Shown piece after piece: positions 42,200 to 56,134 of a stretch of DNA of 64,000 bases (positions within the stretch are counted from its first letter, which is position 1; the number at the start of each line of letters is the position of its first letter). The stretch is from Combretum micranthum (Eukaryota; Streptophyta; Magnoliopsida; Myrtales; Combretaceae), in contig JAMXBD010000975.1 in the NCBI GenBank assembly GCA_024138025.1, positions 186,001-250,000 of the forward strand, given 5' to 3'. Below the pieces are notes generated by a model. It was not told the DNA's origin, did not search any database, and saw only the letters and a program-made list of their open reading frames with translations. The position numbers and the translations under genes were made by a program.

Positions 42200-45153
42200 T
42201 AAAATGATGATGCATGAATTTGTTGATATATTATGTTTTTAATATAAAATAATTTTTATAGTTATACATGATTATAAATAAAAAATAAATATTTTTAATC
42301 ATAAAAATATCAAACATATCATATACATAATATAAATAAAAATTAAATAATAAATATAAATACTTTTTGTCATTGGGAATTGGAGCATCTGGATTTTTCT
42401 TTTCCTTTTGTTTATTATTATCTGTGTTTTTTTTTTTTCCCCCTGCTTTCCATCACTCTTTGCTCCAGTCGTACAGTGTTGGACGAGGATGATGAGCATG
42501 AAGGAGCTTTTTATCATTAGCTTCTTTTTCATCAGCTTTTCTGATCATAAATTGTCCGTTTCTTTTTACTCTCTTTCTAGCTGAGCTGCTGCCTACTTGA
42601 AAGTACTTGACTGTGTGGTCTTAGATCACCAACTGAGAAATGAATCCATATTGGATCCTTTCATTTCAATTAATCAACTTTCATGTAATCTTCAATTAAT
42701 AATAATGATAAAATTTATTATTATAATAATTAGCCAAAACTAATATTTATGTTTTAAGCTTTATCTGGATTGGCAATCAAATTATTGAGCAAACACACAA
42801 ATAAGTTTCTACTACATGTGTTCATTTTTTTAAGAAAATATTATATATTTTTTTTAAAAGATAGTCATAACCAAAATTTTCCAAATGTCAAATGTTATTA
42901 TAATAAAGTTAATTGTTTGCATTCACTGATTGTTATTAGCACAAATGGTTGGATAAAGATCCGTCATCAGGATCATAGTAATGTAAAATGCTAATAAACT
43001 TATTTTGACCTAATTTTAGCCCAGTCGGACAAAAAGAACTTGCTAGCTAGTGCCTACAGTTACTTGTCATATGTTTATAAAAGGAGAAAATTTTTGATTT
43101 ACTTCTCTCATGTGATTATACAAAATACGCACTCTAGAAGCTATATATATGTATATATACATATATATTAATTGAATGTTAAAAATGTCGCAAAAATCTG
43201 ATCCCCTCCTTTTAAACTTCTCATAATTACCCCTTTTTTTTCATCATACCTCTAAGATATTGCTATGTAGATTATTTAAAATTAAGTGTTTATATTTTTT
43301 TTTTTCATATTATATGTTAAAACTATTCATCTCCGTTCTTTTATCTTTTTAGAGGACAACTTAAATTTTTAAATAAAACAAAGGGTCCAGTCACTCAATC
43401 ATTAATACTACTCGGAATTATAATTTAAAACTTTCTTTATATATAAATATACATAATATAAATTATATTTAGCAAATAAATTATGTGTATGTGCTATATA
43501 TATATATATATATATATATATACCCAATATAAATCTGATAGCATATATACCAAATATCTTTAAAGTCATAAATTCATGCTTTATATAGTAAATATACAAA
43601 TATAATAAATAATATATAGGTTTTTTTTACGCCTAAATAATCTACAAGTTATAACTTATAAGCACATAGTATGCATACGATATACACATATATTTATGTT
43701 GTACAATATACGTTAGCTATAATATATCATATAAATATCTATATTAACGTATATTGATCTATAACATTTATAAATTGTACAAAATATGTATAATACGTAT
43801 ATATAACTTGTAAACTATGTATGAAATATGAAAGCTCGGGTACACATCTTCAAAAAACTACTAACATAGAATTCGTGGCAAATTAATTATCAAATTAAAC
43901 TGTAAACTAGGTAAAAAAATCATAATAACTCGCATTTATGAAGTGCCCCAATGGACATTCGCATTTGATAATTAAATTTTATTATATCGTATTTTACTAA
44001 TTAAATTCAAAACAAAATCTACTTTAAAAATGGGGGAAAATAAAGTCTTAATAATACATTGCAGCATCTTATGAATCTAAATAGAGATAAATTACGACGT
44101 TGTTAATAGGATCATCCACTAAATCATCTAACCATTAAAATAATATAGTAATTAGAATATTAACTATTTTAATTGTTCAGTCATGAATAGATATAGATGA
44201 GTCATTACATAATCAATAAAGTCAGATATATCAAAATTAATTATGATACCATAAATTTTTCTAAATTAGCCAGGGTGGATGTTGCATTGAAGACTTTCAG
44301 CATATTTCTCTGTTGTTTTTTACCAAATGCAAAAAAGGAGTTCCCTAGGTTTAAACAAATGATTTATATTCTAATTATTTATGCCATCACACTGAATGAG
44401 TCTCATCATCCCAAAAATGACATCTTGACGTCGTAATATTATTACTGTTGTCTAGCACGGCAAATCAATTTGACAAAAGTCGAAATAATGATTTCCTGCC
44501 TAAAACTCTTTTATCACGACTTTCAAGTCAAATTCTCGTCGTCAGTCCTAACCTCCAAAACCATCAAATTAATCGAACCCTAAACCTCGACATCTGTCCA
44601 TGCGTAATTTGTCAATAATATGCATTTTATGGGAATTTAGTTCGGAACGCATATTTGTCAATAATATGCATTTTATGGGCACTAATTTATAACAAAGTAA
44701 TAGGACTACTATAGAGTCAAGTTGGTGAATCTTGAGGTTTCACCGGTATTACATCAATCTTAAATATCTATGGTCGGGCAAGTACCTACCGGGAATATGA
44801 GGATAAGATCATTGTTCGTGTTGATCATATATCAAGAAACTAGGTACTAGTTGAGAAGAAGTTAGACGTGATCTGAAATTTGGAGGAGCATTGTATTTGA
44901 GTTTCATCATTTCGTTCTTGGGTAAACCAGTGATGTTGACTTGGAACCTCATATTACCATGCTCTTTGACAACATACTCTTTGAGCAAACATGTCATATT
45001 ACCATGCTCTTTGACACCATACTCTTTGAGCAAACATGTCATACTTCAGTAAGATAGATGCTGCTTTAGGTCAATGTGAAGTAGATGATTGGGTATAATC
45101 CGAAACACTAGAGAACAGTACTGGTGAGTTGAAATGGAATCTAGTTTTGTTGA
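42200..45153. other. AT-rich intergenic sequence 5' of the BRI1-like gene
   Basis: Contains TA microsatellites (for example 43,496-43,522), poly-T tracts and the phrase TTTGTCAATAATATGCATTT repeated at about 44,609 and 44,653. No other gene was recognised. Confidence 0.6.
44953..45042. repeat. Two 45-bp tandem units
   Basis: ATTACCATGCTCTTTGACA.C is followed by ATACTCTTTGAGCAAACATG in both units, with one difference at the variable base. The length is a multiple of three, so the minus-strand frame repeats MTCLLKEY.VKEHGN, but nothing else supports a gene. Confidence 0.85.
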
Positions 45154-45458
45154 GGTTAATGTCATAAACGATATCTGAATTTTGATAAAATATATAATTA
45201 AATACATGAATTTTAAAATTAATCAGTTCAGTACTTGAATTTTGAAATCTATTAATTTAATACCTAAAAAACACTTTGAAATTGATCAATTTAGTACTTA
45301 AAAAAATTAGATGAAGGTATTGTTGACATACATAAAAAACTTTTTCAAGTACCAAATTGATTAATTTTAAAGTTCGTGTACTAAATTGATCAATTTAAAA
45401 GTTCAGATATCTAATTACTTATTTTATCAAAACTCTTATAGCATTTGTAACATTAACC
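45154..45458. mobile_element. MITE, GGTTAATGT family
   Basis: The start GGTTAATGTCATAAACG is inverted at the end as ACATTAACC preceded by GCATTTGTA. The body is made of repeated AATTGATCAATTTAGTACT phrases in both orientations, so the element could fold on itself. Confidence 0.65.
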
Positions 45459-46837
45459 TTTTTGTCAAACTGGAAAATGGATATCCAAAGTCAAATGTTT
45501 TGTCATAAGTGACTTAAAGAAACATATCGGTTGCACAATTTTTCATGGTATTGGATTGGAATAAGGTCATTGAATCATATTTTGTTTATGAAATGTATTT
45601 AATATTGGATAAAACTTCTTTATAAGACTAGACAAAATTAAAAATTTTTGTCTCGTGTATTTTATGGTACAAGAAAAGTGAAACCATATGAATATAAAAT
45701 CTATTAATAAGAATTTTGCTCAATATCATATACCAAATATAGTACCAAAAAATTATACTTTCTAGTACTTCTTATATTATATTATCTATTTCCCTTTATC
45801 TTATCTAGTTTTTACAATCAAACACTACCATAGAATCATCATAACATCAAAACAAGTTTTACTTGTTCATAAACTAAGTAAAAAGGATCTAAGTTAGTCT
45901 TGATGTAATAATGTAAGAATTGATACGAAATATGAGTACATACAGAGAAAACATATGCAAGTGGTATCTCATTTAGGCGAATCATTCAAGTGATTTGTTG
46001 AACCTAGCTTTGTAGATTAAACCTATGTCTTAATGTAGCACTAGCATCATAAAGGAGATATGTAAAATTGCATACTGTACCTCACTAAATCATGGTTTGT
46101 CAAAGTTACTATATATATATATATATATATATATGTAAGTGGTAGAATTGTACATAACCATAAACTTATAGAACTGTTAATTTGAACTCATATTTTATCA
46201 AAAGTTTAGGCTTGAAAAGATTTTACATATTTTAATTAAAAAAAGAACCTCATAAATTCTTAAATCTTTGAAAATAATCATGATCGTAATTGATTGTAAA
46301 ACTGCTCTAAAACTCCACAATGGACTTTCTGGAATGATTTAACGTTTTGGAGTTAGAATTTATTATTTCATTAAGTTCTTCAATATTCAGAGCTAAAAGT
46401 AAATTTCTTAGTTAATGTTCTATTTGTCACGATGTCATCTGGTAGGGCCTAATCTCAACTTTTTGTTACAACTCATAGCATTTTTGGAATAAGTGGATGG
46501 AGTATGAGGAAAAAAAAAAAAAGAGAGAGAAAAATTTTATAGTCCCATCATTTGTTTTATTGAAGATTATTTAATGTTTGAGATTTATATCCAAATTGAT
46601 CACGTATTGAAATATTGATTATATTAAATCCTATATTTATTTTTAATGATCCCATCACATCAATAACCATAAAAGTTCCCAGAAAAAAAAAAGGATCAAA
46701 CGTTACAAATATTGAACAACTTTCGTATGCATTTATTATTAGGATATTAATGAATGAAAAACAAAAAACAAAAGGAGACATATTAAAATTAACCCTCTCA
46801 TTCTACTATTGAACTATAAATCTCAACTGATTGGCTT
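45459..46837. other. AT-rich intergenic sequence
   Basis: A (TA)n tract lies at about 46,112-46,133. No gene was recognised. Confidence 0.6.
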
Positions 46838-47195
46838 GGGGATAATGTGACAAATGGTGTATGTACTTTGACACGATATGTAATTAGATATTCAAACTTT
46901 AAAATTGATCAATTTATTACTTAAACTTTAAAGTCGATCAATTTACTACTTAAAAAATTTTTAAATTGATAAATTTAGTAACTAAAAGAACTTGATGAAG
47001 ATATTAAAAGTGCTAAATTGATAAAATATTTAATTAGACACATAAACTTTAAAATTGATATATTTAGAAATTGAAAATAAATCAATTTAGAACCTTTGTC
47101 AAGTTTTTGATGTACGAAATAATTGATCAATTTTAAAATTCAGATATCTGATTAAATATTTTATCTAAATTCAGTCATCATTCATGATATTAACC
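46838..47195. mobile_element. MITE, GGGATAATGT family
   Basis: The start GGGGATAATGTGACAAATGG is inverted at the end as CATTCATGATATTAACC. The interior repeats AAACTTTAAAATTGATCAAT in both orientations. Confidence 0.6.
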
Positions 47196-48085
47196 TAAGC
47201 TTGGGAAATAAAAGTGACATTACATAAAATTGAGTAAGTTATAGATGTTTGAAGAGAGACGAGGGATAATTAAAAAAAGTAAAATAAAATACTATAAAGA
47301 TTTAAAAAAAAAAAGAATAATGTTGCTTATTTTATATTTTTTATTAGGAAATGATACGCTTCAAGTAAAGCGTTTCGATTCGACTGTTCAAGTCAAAAAG
47401 TAAAGTCTACTCTTGTCCATCCAAATGGAAATACACCAAAGTTGTGTCTTGTAACCTGATCAAGTTTCATTTTGATTAATTTCGGTTTGAGTGGACGGTT
47501 CTGATACTCATGCATATTAGAAAGTAGGTACAAAGTAAAAGGATATATAATTTTTTTTTAAAAAAAAGACCATACTAATTTTACATTTATCTTTTTATGA
47601 ATTTTCCGAAAATTTTTACTCCATTATAATATTACCACATATAATTAACAGTTGAAATTATTAAAAAAAATAAATTGTAATAATATTTATATGATATTTA
47701 AATTTAAACAACTCGTAAATTTAGGAACGGTAAATTAGCGGATTCAAATCAAAGTGATGGATGTAAAGGTTACTTGCAAGTCCACAGGGAATAATACTCA
47801 ATAAGCGATGGATTCGTAGATCATATTTTTCATGAAACAGAAAAGCTTGATAAAAATTAAATTTAGATCCTCATGATTTTTTTTTTTAATTTACAAATAT
47901 TAAAACATTATTATAGTGTCATCTTTTTTATTATAACCTCACCCATTAATTTGTAATTAGACTTTAAAAGGCTGGTTAAAATGCATTTCATTTCTTTTTG
48001 CAGCTGCTTTTTTTTCCCGAACTCCTTTTCTAGCCTTCTGTAGTAGTGTACGTAAATGACGGATAGATCAATCATCATCTAAGGC
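47196..48085. other. AT-rich intergenic sequence
   Basis: No gene or bounded element was recognised. Confidence 0.55.
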
Positions 48086-49745
48086 TCCAACCACCGGATA
48101 GCTCTTTTAATTATTAACTAATCAGTGGATCTTTTTGTCCTGGAGCTTTAAGCAAGAGATCTAAGCACCTTTTAACTAATTTTAATAATTTCCTTTACTG
48201 AAGTCTTGGCGGGCGCAAAAGTAGTTTCTGCCGTCCTGCGGCGGCATTAAAAATTTTATCGATCACTCACCCACACACACCCATGTGTAAGGTGGAAATT
48301 ATTGATTGTAGAATTTAAATATACAAGTGTTTATTATAAAATATGGATGATATATCTTTTTAATTTGTCCAGCACCAATAAGTATTCAAAAAAAGTAAGC
48401 TGAATGAATTTCCCTAATGATTTTAAAGATAATACGAGTTCCTGATTTTTTTTTTTTTTCTTTTCAAAAGTGGGCACTTGGAGTATCCATATTCAAAGTT
48501 TTTGATATGAGAACAGCTGTAAATGAAACGATCCAAACTAAGTATTTGAAGGTTCAGGTTTGGCTTGTTTAAAAATTATCAAGCTGTCATTCGAGTTAAG
48601 CTTTTGACCAAGTCTGTAATTCATAATCAAGCTCGGCTCATATAATTAAACAAGTTTTATATTGAGTTTGAGTTGAATATGAGCTTAACTCTATTTTTTT
48701 TTAATTAATTAGTAGATCTTTTTAGCCTATAAACTAATGTCTATAGATGCAAAGGAACTAAGATCCTTGCAAACTAATTGAGCTTAACTTTTTTTAAGCT
48801 CACATCAGCTTGTACTTGATTTGTAGTTGAGTCAAGCTTGAGGTTAAAATAAAGCATACTTGATTAAATGAGTTGAACTCAAGGTTCGATTTAAACTTAT
48901 GAGCCAGTTCATGAGTAAGCCCATAGATAACCTTGTTATCAGATTTATGAGTTTATATTTATGATATATTATATATAAATATATAATTAAAATTATAAAA
49001 AGTAATTTCTATTTAATATTTATGTATAATATTTAGTGATGCTTATATATTATTTTCAAGTAAAAAAATAGAAAACAAGCTATCTAAATTAGTTGAATTT
49101 ATTACGTTGAAAAAAAAAATCGAATTTAAGGTTAAATTTCAAGCACACACTAGACTTGAACTTGATTTACTTACGAATCAAGCTTGAGCTCAACATAAAA
49201 CTCATTTAACTAAACCAGCCAAGTTTGATTAGTCCAACTAAAGCTCAATAATTTTTAAACAAGTCAACACCGATTCTTCGAGAACTCACTTTGGTTTGGC
49301 TTATTTGCAGTCTTCTTATGTCAAAAAACTTGAATATGGATGCTTGAAGTATCGACTTTGGAAAAAAAAAAAAAGGAGAATTCGTATCATCTTGAAAATT
49401 ATTAGGGAGATCCATACAATTTACACTATTTGAATACTTGTTGGTGCTCGATAACTTAAAAAGATTAAAAAATGTCATCCATATTTTATAATAAACACTC
49501 TCACAACTTGTATATTTAAATTTTACAAAAATAATTTCCACCTTGTACACATATTTGTGCGCGCGTGTGTGAGAGATCTATAGCATTTTTAATGGCGCTG
49601 CAGGGAGCAAGATACTATTTCTGCGCCTGCCAAGACTTTAGTAAAGGAAATTATTAAAATTATTTATAGGCTTAGATCTTTCTTAAAGCTCCCGGACGAA
49701 AAGGTCCCCTGGTTAGTTAAATTAAGTGCGTTGTGGAGTTCCTCA
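48086..49745. repeat. Large imperfect inverted repeat (foldback, 1.66 kb)
   Basis: The left arm from TAACTAATCAGTGGATC, through GGAGCTTTAAG, TTTTAATAATTTCCTTTACT, GTCTTGGC, AAGGTGGAAATTATT and CACTTGGAGTATC to GGCTTGTTTAAAAATTAT, is matched in reverse complement by the right arm ending CCTGGTTAGTTA. The arms run nearly to the centre near 48,925. No ORF of transposase type and no clear target duplication were found. It is a foldback element or an inverted duplication. Confidence 0.75.
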
Positions 49746-51681
49746 TGAATATAGACGCACCTTTGAGAAACCAACATGACGAATTAGGTGAAAATTTTGC
49801 TAATTTAACACTGACGTGCTATTAAATGGGGTTGATTATAAAAATATTTATGTTTTGATCAATTTATAAATACATAATTGTGTTATCTTTTTTTATAGAT
49901 AGGTGATTTGAGTTTCATAAAAAAATGTCAATATTATTTAATAATTTTAGAATGACATATGTCAATATTTTATTAATCATAAAAATTAATTTTACATTTT
50001 TTTAATTTTCTTATTTTAAAATATTAATTTTTAAGATTTTATTTATTTAATTTTTTATTTAGTAATTTTTTTTTTAAATTAATTTTTTTAGATCAATAAG
50101 ACTCTATTACATACCTCTTATAGTAGTTAATTATAATAATATTTTTATATAAAACTCAGATAACTTATTTGTCAAAAAAATTAACACAAGTCATATATTT
50201 GTAAATTGATCAAAATATATTAAATATAATGTCTTTAGACAATAATGGTAAGTTTAGAAATACCAGAACTTTGAACAAAAGTTTAATTTTGTACATAAAC
50301 TTTAAAGTTGTCAATATTTTATGTCAATAAAATTTTTCATGACTATTTTACTACTTGAATAACACTATTTTTCTTTTTTTTCCTTAATGTGAAAGACAAG
50401 GTTTATTAGTGAGTGATCAACATTAAGAATTGAAAATTTAATAAGATTCCACTTGCAAGTCACAAACAAAACAATCAATATTAATAAGGTAGTAAAACAT
50501 TCATCAAAAGTTTTATTGGTTATTAAATTAACTATTTTAAGTTTCAAGTATCAAATTGAATTTTTATAAAATCAGTACTAAATTTAATATTTATCCTATA
50601 TTTTATATTTAAAAAATTTTAAAAAAATTTAATTACTCACTACGTATATATACTGGTAATGTATAGTAACATTCAATATTTTTCCCCATACTACCTTACT
50701 TAAATTATTTGCTTTGCGTCTCTAAACTAAACCATCCACCTCGCGGGTAGACACATAGCACATAAGTCTATACATTTACAATAATCCTCATATAAACGTC
50801 CAATAACGGCTAAAACTAGAATCCTAGCAAAAGCCAAAAGGTATCTAGTTTTGCCTGGTTTTACAGGGGTAAAAAAAAAATTGTTGGGGGAGGGGAATGA
50901 ACTGAAAGGTTATCGAGAAGACCACATTTTGGGGTTATCTATAGCAGTATATGTTAAATAGTCAACATGTTTTTCCTGTAGAAATTTATTACCAGCAAAA
51001 GATCCGTGAGATTTACATTTTCAGATTGAATCCATTGTAAAACTTTTGTAAAATCGTTATCAATGACAATATTTTACAAATTTATGTCGTGAGCAAAGTT
51101 ATATCTACATAAGATGCGTTACAATTTTCAATTTTAGTGGTGAGGTAAAGGTTCCTTTTTAAGAAAAACTCCTGACAAATACATCGAAATATTTGGCCAG
51201 ACAAGTATAAGATCTCATATAATAGTTCAATTAGGTGCGGTTTAAATCTGAAAGGTATAGAATATGAGAACTTATTTATTTCTACAAATTGCCATTACAA
51301 CTTTCCAACATTTGCTAAAAAGGTTATCAAGCAGCGATAATTTAGGATTATTAACGAAAGTTTGAAGTGATATATACATCTTTCAATTTAATAGATGTGA
51401 GAGGTTTATGGTATAATCTAAACCAAGATTACACTGCATTTTATCCTAGATTTTGATGTAAATACTATTAGTAGAATCTGAAGTGTTCGTTCTTATGGAT
51501 CATAAGGAGAGTAGACTCATTTAACAAAATCACTAGATAGTCTTTCTTTTTTTTTTTTTTTTTTTTTGTCATTAAATGAGGATGGGAGATTCGCCTCACT
51601 TGAGAGATCGAAAAAGATGACACTAGGCTAAAAACCATTGACACCAATGGATAATATTAAGATTTTCAATAATGCATAATA
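49746..51681. other. AT-rich intergenic sequence
   Basis: Includes a dispersed repeat at about 49,830-50,110 that recurs at 56,635-56,880 (GAGTTTCATA, CAATATTTTATT, TCATAAAAATTAATTTTA), a degenerate MITE-like zone at 50,240-50,600 and a 22-base T tract at 51,547. No gene was recognised. Confidence 0.55.
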
Positions 51682-52208
51682 TGATACCCCTCAAATGTAA
51701 ATGGTGAAACTCTAATCAAAAAGGGTTTTTTAGTGTAATGGCTTAAAGCTCGTCAAAACTCTAAAGTTAAGCGTGCTTTGATAGAACAATCTCAGGATGA
51801 GTGACCTCTTGAGAAGTGCTAGCACCAAAAAATAAAATCATGTGGTGCGTGACCAAAGGAATAATACTTTAGTAAGCGAAGTTTCAAGGTTTTACAGATA
51901 TAAGAGTAATTCACTAGCCGGAAGAGGAGAAGTATCCTACTTGGTGGTATACTTTTAGATTTGTATAATGAAACTGACGATGACGTTAATTCTATAAGTG
52001 AGAGTATATGATATCCCCAAACATAGATGATGGAACTTTAATTACAAAGGCACTTAAAGCTCGTCGTAACTCTAAGTTAAGCGTGTTGTGAGTAGAACAA
52101 TCTCAAAATTGATGACTTATTGGGAAGTGCTGATACCAAATGACAAAAACATCTAGTGTGTGGCTAAAACGGATAATGCCATCTTGGATGGAATTTTGGA
52201 CCATTACA
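51682..52208 (+). mobile_element. Cassandra TRIM 3
   Basis: LTRs start at 51,682 (TGATACCCC) and 52,009 (TGATATCCCC) and end GTTTTACA and ACCATTACA. The first LTR carries strongly 5S rRNA-like sequence: AAGTTAAGCGTGCTT (box A, 51,764) and AGGATGAGTGACCTCTTGAG (box C, 51,794). The PBS region reads GATATAAGAG. Flanking pentamers TAATA and AAATA differ by one base. Confidence 0.85.
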
Positions 52209-52746
52209 AAATATAAATTTCACTAGTTCGAGCATCTCAGACAACGGTACTATTACTAAAATCTTCATATGTGCCGATATTTTTGTGCATCCTATATTTT
52301 AAATTTCCCCAGTGATGAACACGACGTACAGTCTCAATCTTGGTAGTTGATAATGTCCACTACTTTTGTTGCTCTTAAGAATTTTGTCAAACCATTATCC
52401 TTAAATGCATGAATCTGACTAAAAGGCGTAAATTTCAGTGAGAATAAGGCAGGTCATTATATTTAAAGATAATATCCTTTTATTGATATATAAGAAGCTC
52501 CACACCATTTAACCATATATATAATTATTGAATTTAAAAGTCAATAATATCATGTTGATATTTCAATTACATAAGGTAAGAAAAATATACATTAGGAAGA
52601 CTTAAGTTTTCTCTTTTTTTATTTTAATATTATATATATATATATATGTTTTCGTTTTAGGAATTTCAATATCTAAGTTAGGGGAAAGAAAAGAATCATA
52701 TAGGACTTTTGTTACTTTTTGTTACAAGTACAATTAAAAACTAGGT

Positions 52747-52777
<31 letters not shown>

Positions 52778-53858
52778 AATGCAAAGGCCCTAAAATAAAA
52801 AATAATAATAAATTAAAAGCTTAGGTCATAAAATAAAAAATGTGAAAAACTTAGATCATTCCATTATTTTTTGGGTCATTTTTTTTCTTAATTTAAGATT
52901 TTATAATATATTATCATTAATTTTTTTTCCATTTTAGGACCTAACTTTATCGGTCTCATAATGAGAGTGATGAAATCCATGCTTTGAAATGTCGATCCTA
53001 AAGCTATACATTCAAATAGACACACACTATATATATCTTAAGAAGAAAAAAAAAATTAAAAACTCCTAAATTCCTTTGTACAATTATTTTCCATATAAGT
53101 TAAAGGCCATTCTTTTTCTTTTTCTTTTTTTTTTTTTGTTTTTTTGGCCAATAGTAAGGAGGAATAATTAATAGCACAACATTTATTTCGTATAGAAAGA
53201 CTAAGTTAGATGACTGGTCAATTTCTTGTAATGAACCAGTGCAAACAAACTTCCAAGAACCCAAGAGACAATAAAACAATAATCATGTAAGTCGGTCCGA
53301 AAGTTTCGTGAAATATGTTGATTAGATAAAACCATTTCGGTTAAATTACTCACACATATTCATATATATCTATATGTGTGTGTGTGGTGTACTTAGATGG
53401 TCTTTTTTTTATACATATTCATATATGTATCTATTTATCATTTATTTATCATCTATATCTAAGTTATATTTATCTATTTCATCTTTTTATGAGTAAAAAT
53501 GATTTATTTATCATTTATTTGATATTTGTATCTTATTTGTGTCGGTCTATTTCTTATCAAATAGACTCATAATTACAAACACAATAAAGATGATGATTAA
53601 TTAAAAGAGACCAGTATAGCGAAAAAAAAAGATTTATAATTATTATAAATATCAGCACACCAATTATATAAATAAGTGTTAAATAGATTGTTTTTATAAA
53701 AAATTATTGATTATTAATACTATAAGTTATTAATTAATCCATTGCGGTAATTATGAATTGGTTGGTTGGCCCTTGGCATTCTAAATCTAACCCTCTTTCA
53801 TTCACTCCACTTTACAAGGGCAAACAAAACTCCATCATATTCAAAGGTGGACCCCAAA
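51682..53858. repeat. Tandem duplication, copy 1 (2.18 kb)
   Basis: The whole unit recurs at 53,861-56,061 in direct orientation. Shared landmarks in order: Cassandra TRIM, GTGATGAACACGACGTACAG, AAAACTAGGTCCTAAAATG with a TA microsatellite, AAAACCATTTCGGTTAAATT, and the end GGCATTCTA..TCTAACCCTC to GGTGGACCCCAA. Differences are mostly indels in T or TA runs plus scattered substitutions. No gene lies inside. Confidence 0.92.
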
Positions 53859-53860
53859 TA

Positions 53861-54395
53861 TGTGATACCTTTCAAATGTAAATGGTGAAACTCTAATCAA
53901 CGAGGTATCTTTTGGTGTAATGGCTTAAAGCTCATCGAAACTCTAAAGTTAAGTGTGCTCTAGATAGAACAATCTCAGGATGAGTGACCTCTTGAGAAGC
54001 GCTAGCACCAAAAAGCAAAATCATGTGGCGTGTGACCAAAGCGGATAATATTTTGATAAGCGAAGTTCCAAGGTTTTACAGATATAAGAGCAATTCACTA
54101 GCCGGAAGAGGAGAAGTATCCTACCTGTGTGGTATAGTTTTAGATCTGTATAATGAAACTGACGATGACGTTAATTCTATAAGTAGGAGAGTATATGATA
54201 CCCTCCAAATATAGATAATAGAACTTTAATTACAAAGGCACTTAAAGCTCGTCGGAGCTCTAAAGTTAAGTGTGTTATGAGTAGAGCAATCTCAAAATTG
54301 ATGACTTTCTGGAAAATGCTGGTACCAAATGATAAAGACATCTAGTGTGGCTAAAATGGATAATGCCTTCTTGGATGGAATTCTGAACCATTACA
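53861..54395 (+). mobile_element. Cassandra TRIM 4
   Basis: This is the duplicated sister of TRIM 3. LTRs start at 53,861 and 54,196 and end GTTTTACA (54,080) and CATTACA (54,395). The 5S-like boxes AAGTTAAGTGTGCTC and AGGATGAGTGACCTCTTGAG are present. The upstream pentamer AAATA equals the pentamer downstream of TRIM 3. Confidence 0.85.
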
Positions 54396-54934
54396 AATAT
54401 TTTTTTCACTAGTTTGAGCATCTCAGATAACGGTACTATTATTAAAATCTTCATATGTGCCGATATTTTTTGTGCATCCTATATTTTAAATTTCCCGAGT
54501 GATGAACACGACGTACAGTCCAAATCTTGGTAGCTGATATTGATAATGTCCACTACTTTTGTTGCTCTTAAGAATTTTGTCAAACCATTATCCTTAAATG
54601 CATGAATCTGTCTAAAAGGCGTAAATTTCAGTGAGAATAAGGTAGGTCATTATATTTAAAGATAATATCCTTTTTATTGATATATAAGAAGCTCCACACC
54701 ATTTAACCATATATAATTATTGAATTTAAAAATCAATAATATCATGTTGAGATTTCCATTATATAAGGTAAGAAAAATATACATTAGGAAGACTTAAGTT
54801 TTCTCTTTTTTTTATTTTAAAATATATATATGTTTTCATTTTTGGAATTTCAATATCTAAGTTAGGGAAAAAAAAAAAAAAAGTCATATAGGACTTTTGT
54901 TACTTTTTGTTACAAGTACTATTAAAAACTAGGT

Positions 54935-54965
<31 letters not shown>

Positions 54966-56061
54966 TAAATGCAAAGGCCCTAAAATAAAAAATAATAATA
55001 AATTAAAAGCTTAGGTCATAAAATAAAAAATGTGAAAAACTTAGATCATTCCATTATTTTTAGGTCTTTTTTTTTCTTAATTTATTTTTTAAATATTTTT
55101 ATTATTTTTTTTTTTCCATTTTAGGACCTAACTTTATCGGTCTCATAATGAGAGTGATGAAATCCATGCTTTAATATATGTTGAAATCTTTATCCTAAAA
55201 CTAAACATTCAAATATACACACACACATATATATATCTTAAGAAGAAAAAAATTAAAAAAAAACTCCTAAATTCCTTTGGTAATTATTCTCCATATAAGT
55301 TAAAGGCCATTCTTTTCTTTTCTTTTTCTTTTTTTTTTTTGTTTTTTGGCCAATAGTAAGGAGGAAAATTAATAGCTCACCATTTATTTCGTATGGAAAG
55401 ACTAAGTTAGATGACTAGTCAATTTCTTGTAATGAACCAGTGCAAACAAGCTTCCAAGAACCCAAGAGACAATAAAACAATAATCATGTAAGTCGGTCCG
55501 AAAGTTTCGTGAAATATGTTGATAAGATAAAACCATTTCGGTTAAATTACTCACACATATTCATATATATATATATATATATGAGGTGTACTTAGATGGT
55601 CTTTTTTTTTATATGTATTCATATATGTATCTATTTATCATTTATTTATGATCTATATCTGAGTTATATTTTATCTATTTTATCTTTTTATGAGTAAAAA
55701 TGATTTGTTTATTATTTATTTGATCTATGTATCTATTTGCGTTGGTCTGTTTCTTATCAAATAGACTCATAATTACAAACACAATAAAGATGATGATTAA
55801 TTAAAAGAGAACCAGTATAGTGAAAAAAAAAAGATTTATAATTATTAATAAATATCAGCACACCAATTATATAAATAAGTGTTAAATAGATTGTTTTTAT
55901 TAATTATTATTAATACTATAAGTTATTAATTAATCCATTGCGGTAATTTATGAATTGGTTGGTTCTTGGTTGGCCCTTGGCATTCTATATCTAACCCTCT
56001 TTCCTTCACTCCACTTAACAAGGGCAAACAAAACTCCATCATATTCAGAGGTGGACCCCAA
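53861..56061. repeat. Tandem duplication, copy 2 (2.20 kb)
   Basis: Direct copy of 51,682-53,858, abutting it head to tail with two intervening bases. It differs by small indels, for example a longer AT tract at 54,944-54,967 and an additional GGTTCTT near 55,960. After GGTGGACCCCAA the sequence diverges. Confidence 0.92.
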
Positions 56062-56134
56062 TGCTGATTTGGGAATAAAGTTCCTAATCTTCGTTCCTAT
56101 TTCATTTCAACAATTAAAAGGGGGCACTGAAAAT

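Noticed and set aside
51750..51825. 5S rRNA gene
   Set aside because: The match to 5S rRNA is clear, but it lies inside a short LTR with PBS and a second LTR, is diverged and lacks the tandem 5S context. It is part of a Cassandra TRIM, as are the equivalents at 32.9, 33.3, 35.9, 36.3 and 53.9 kb.
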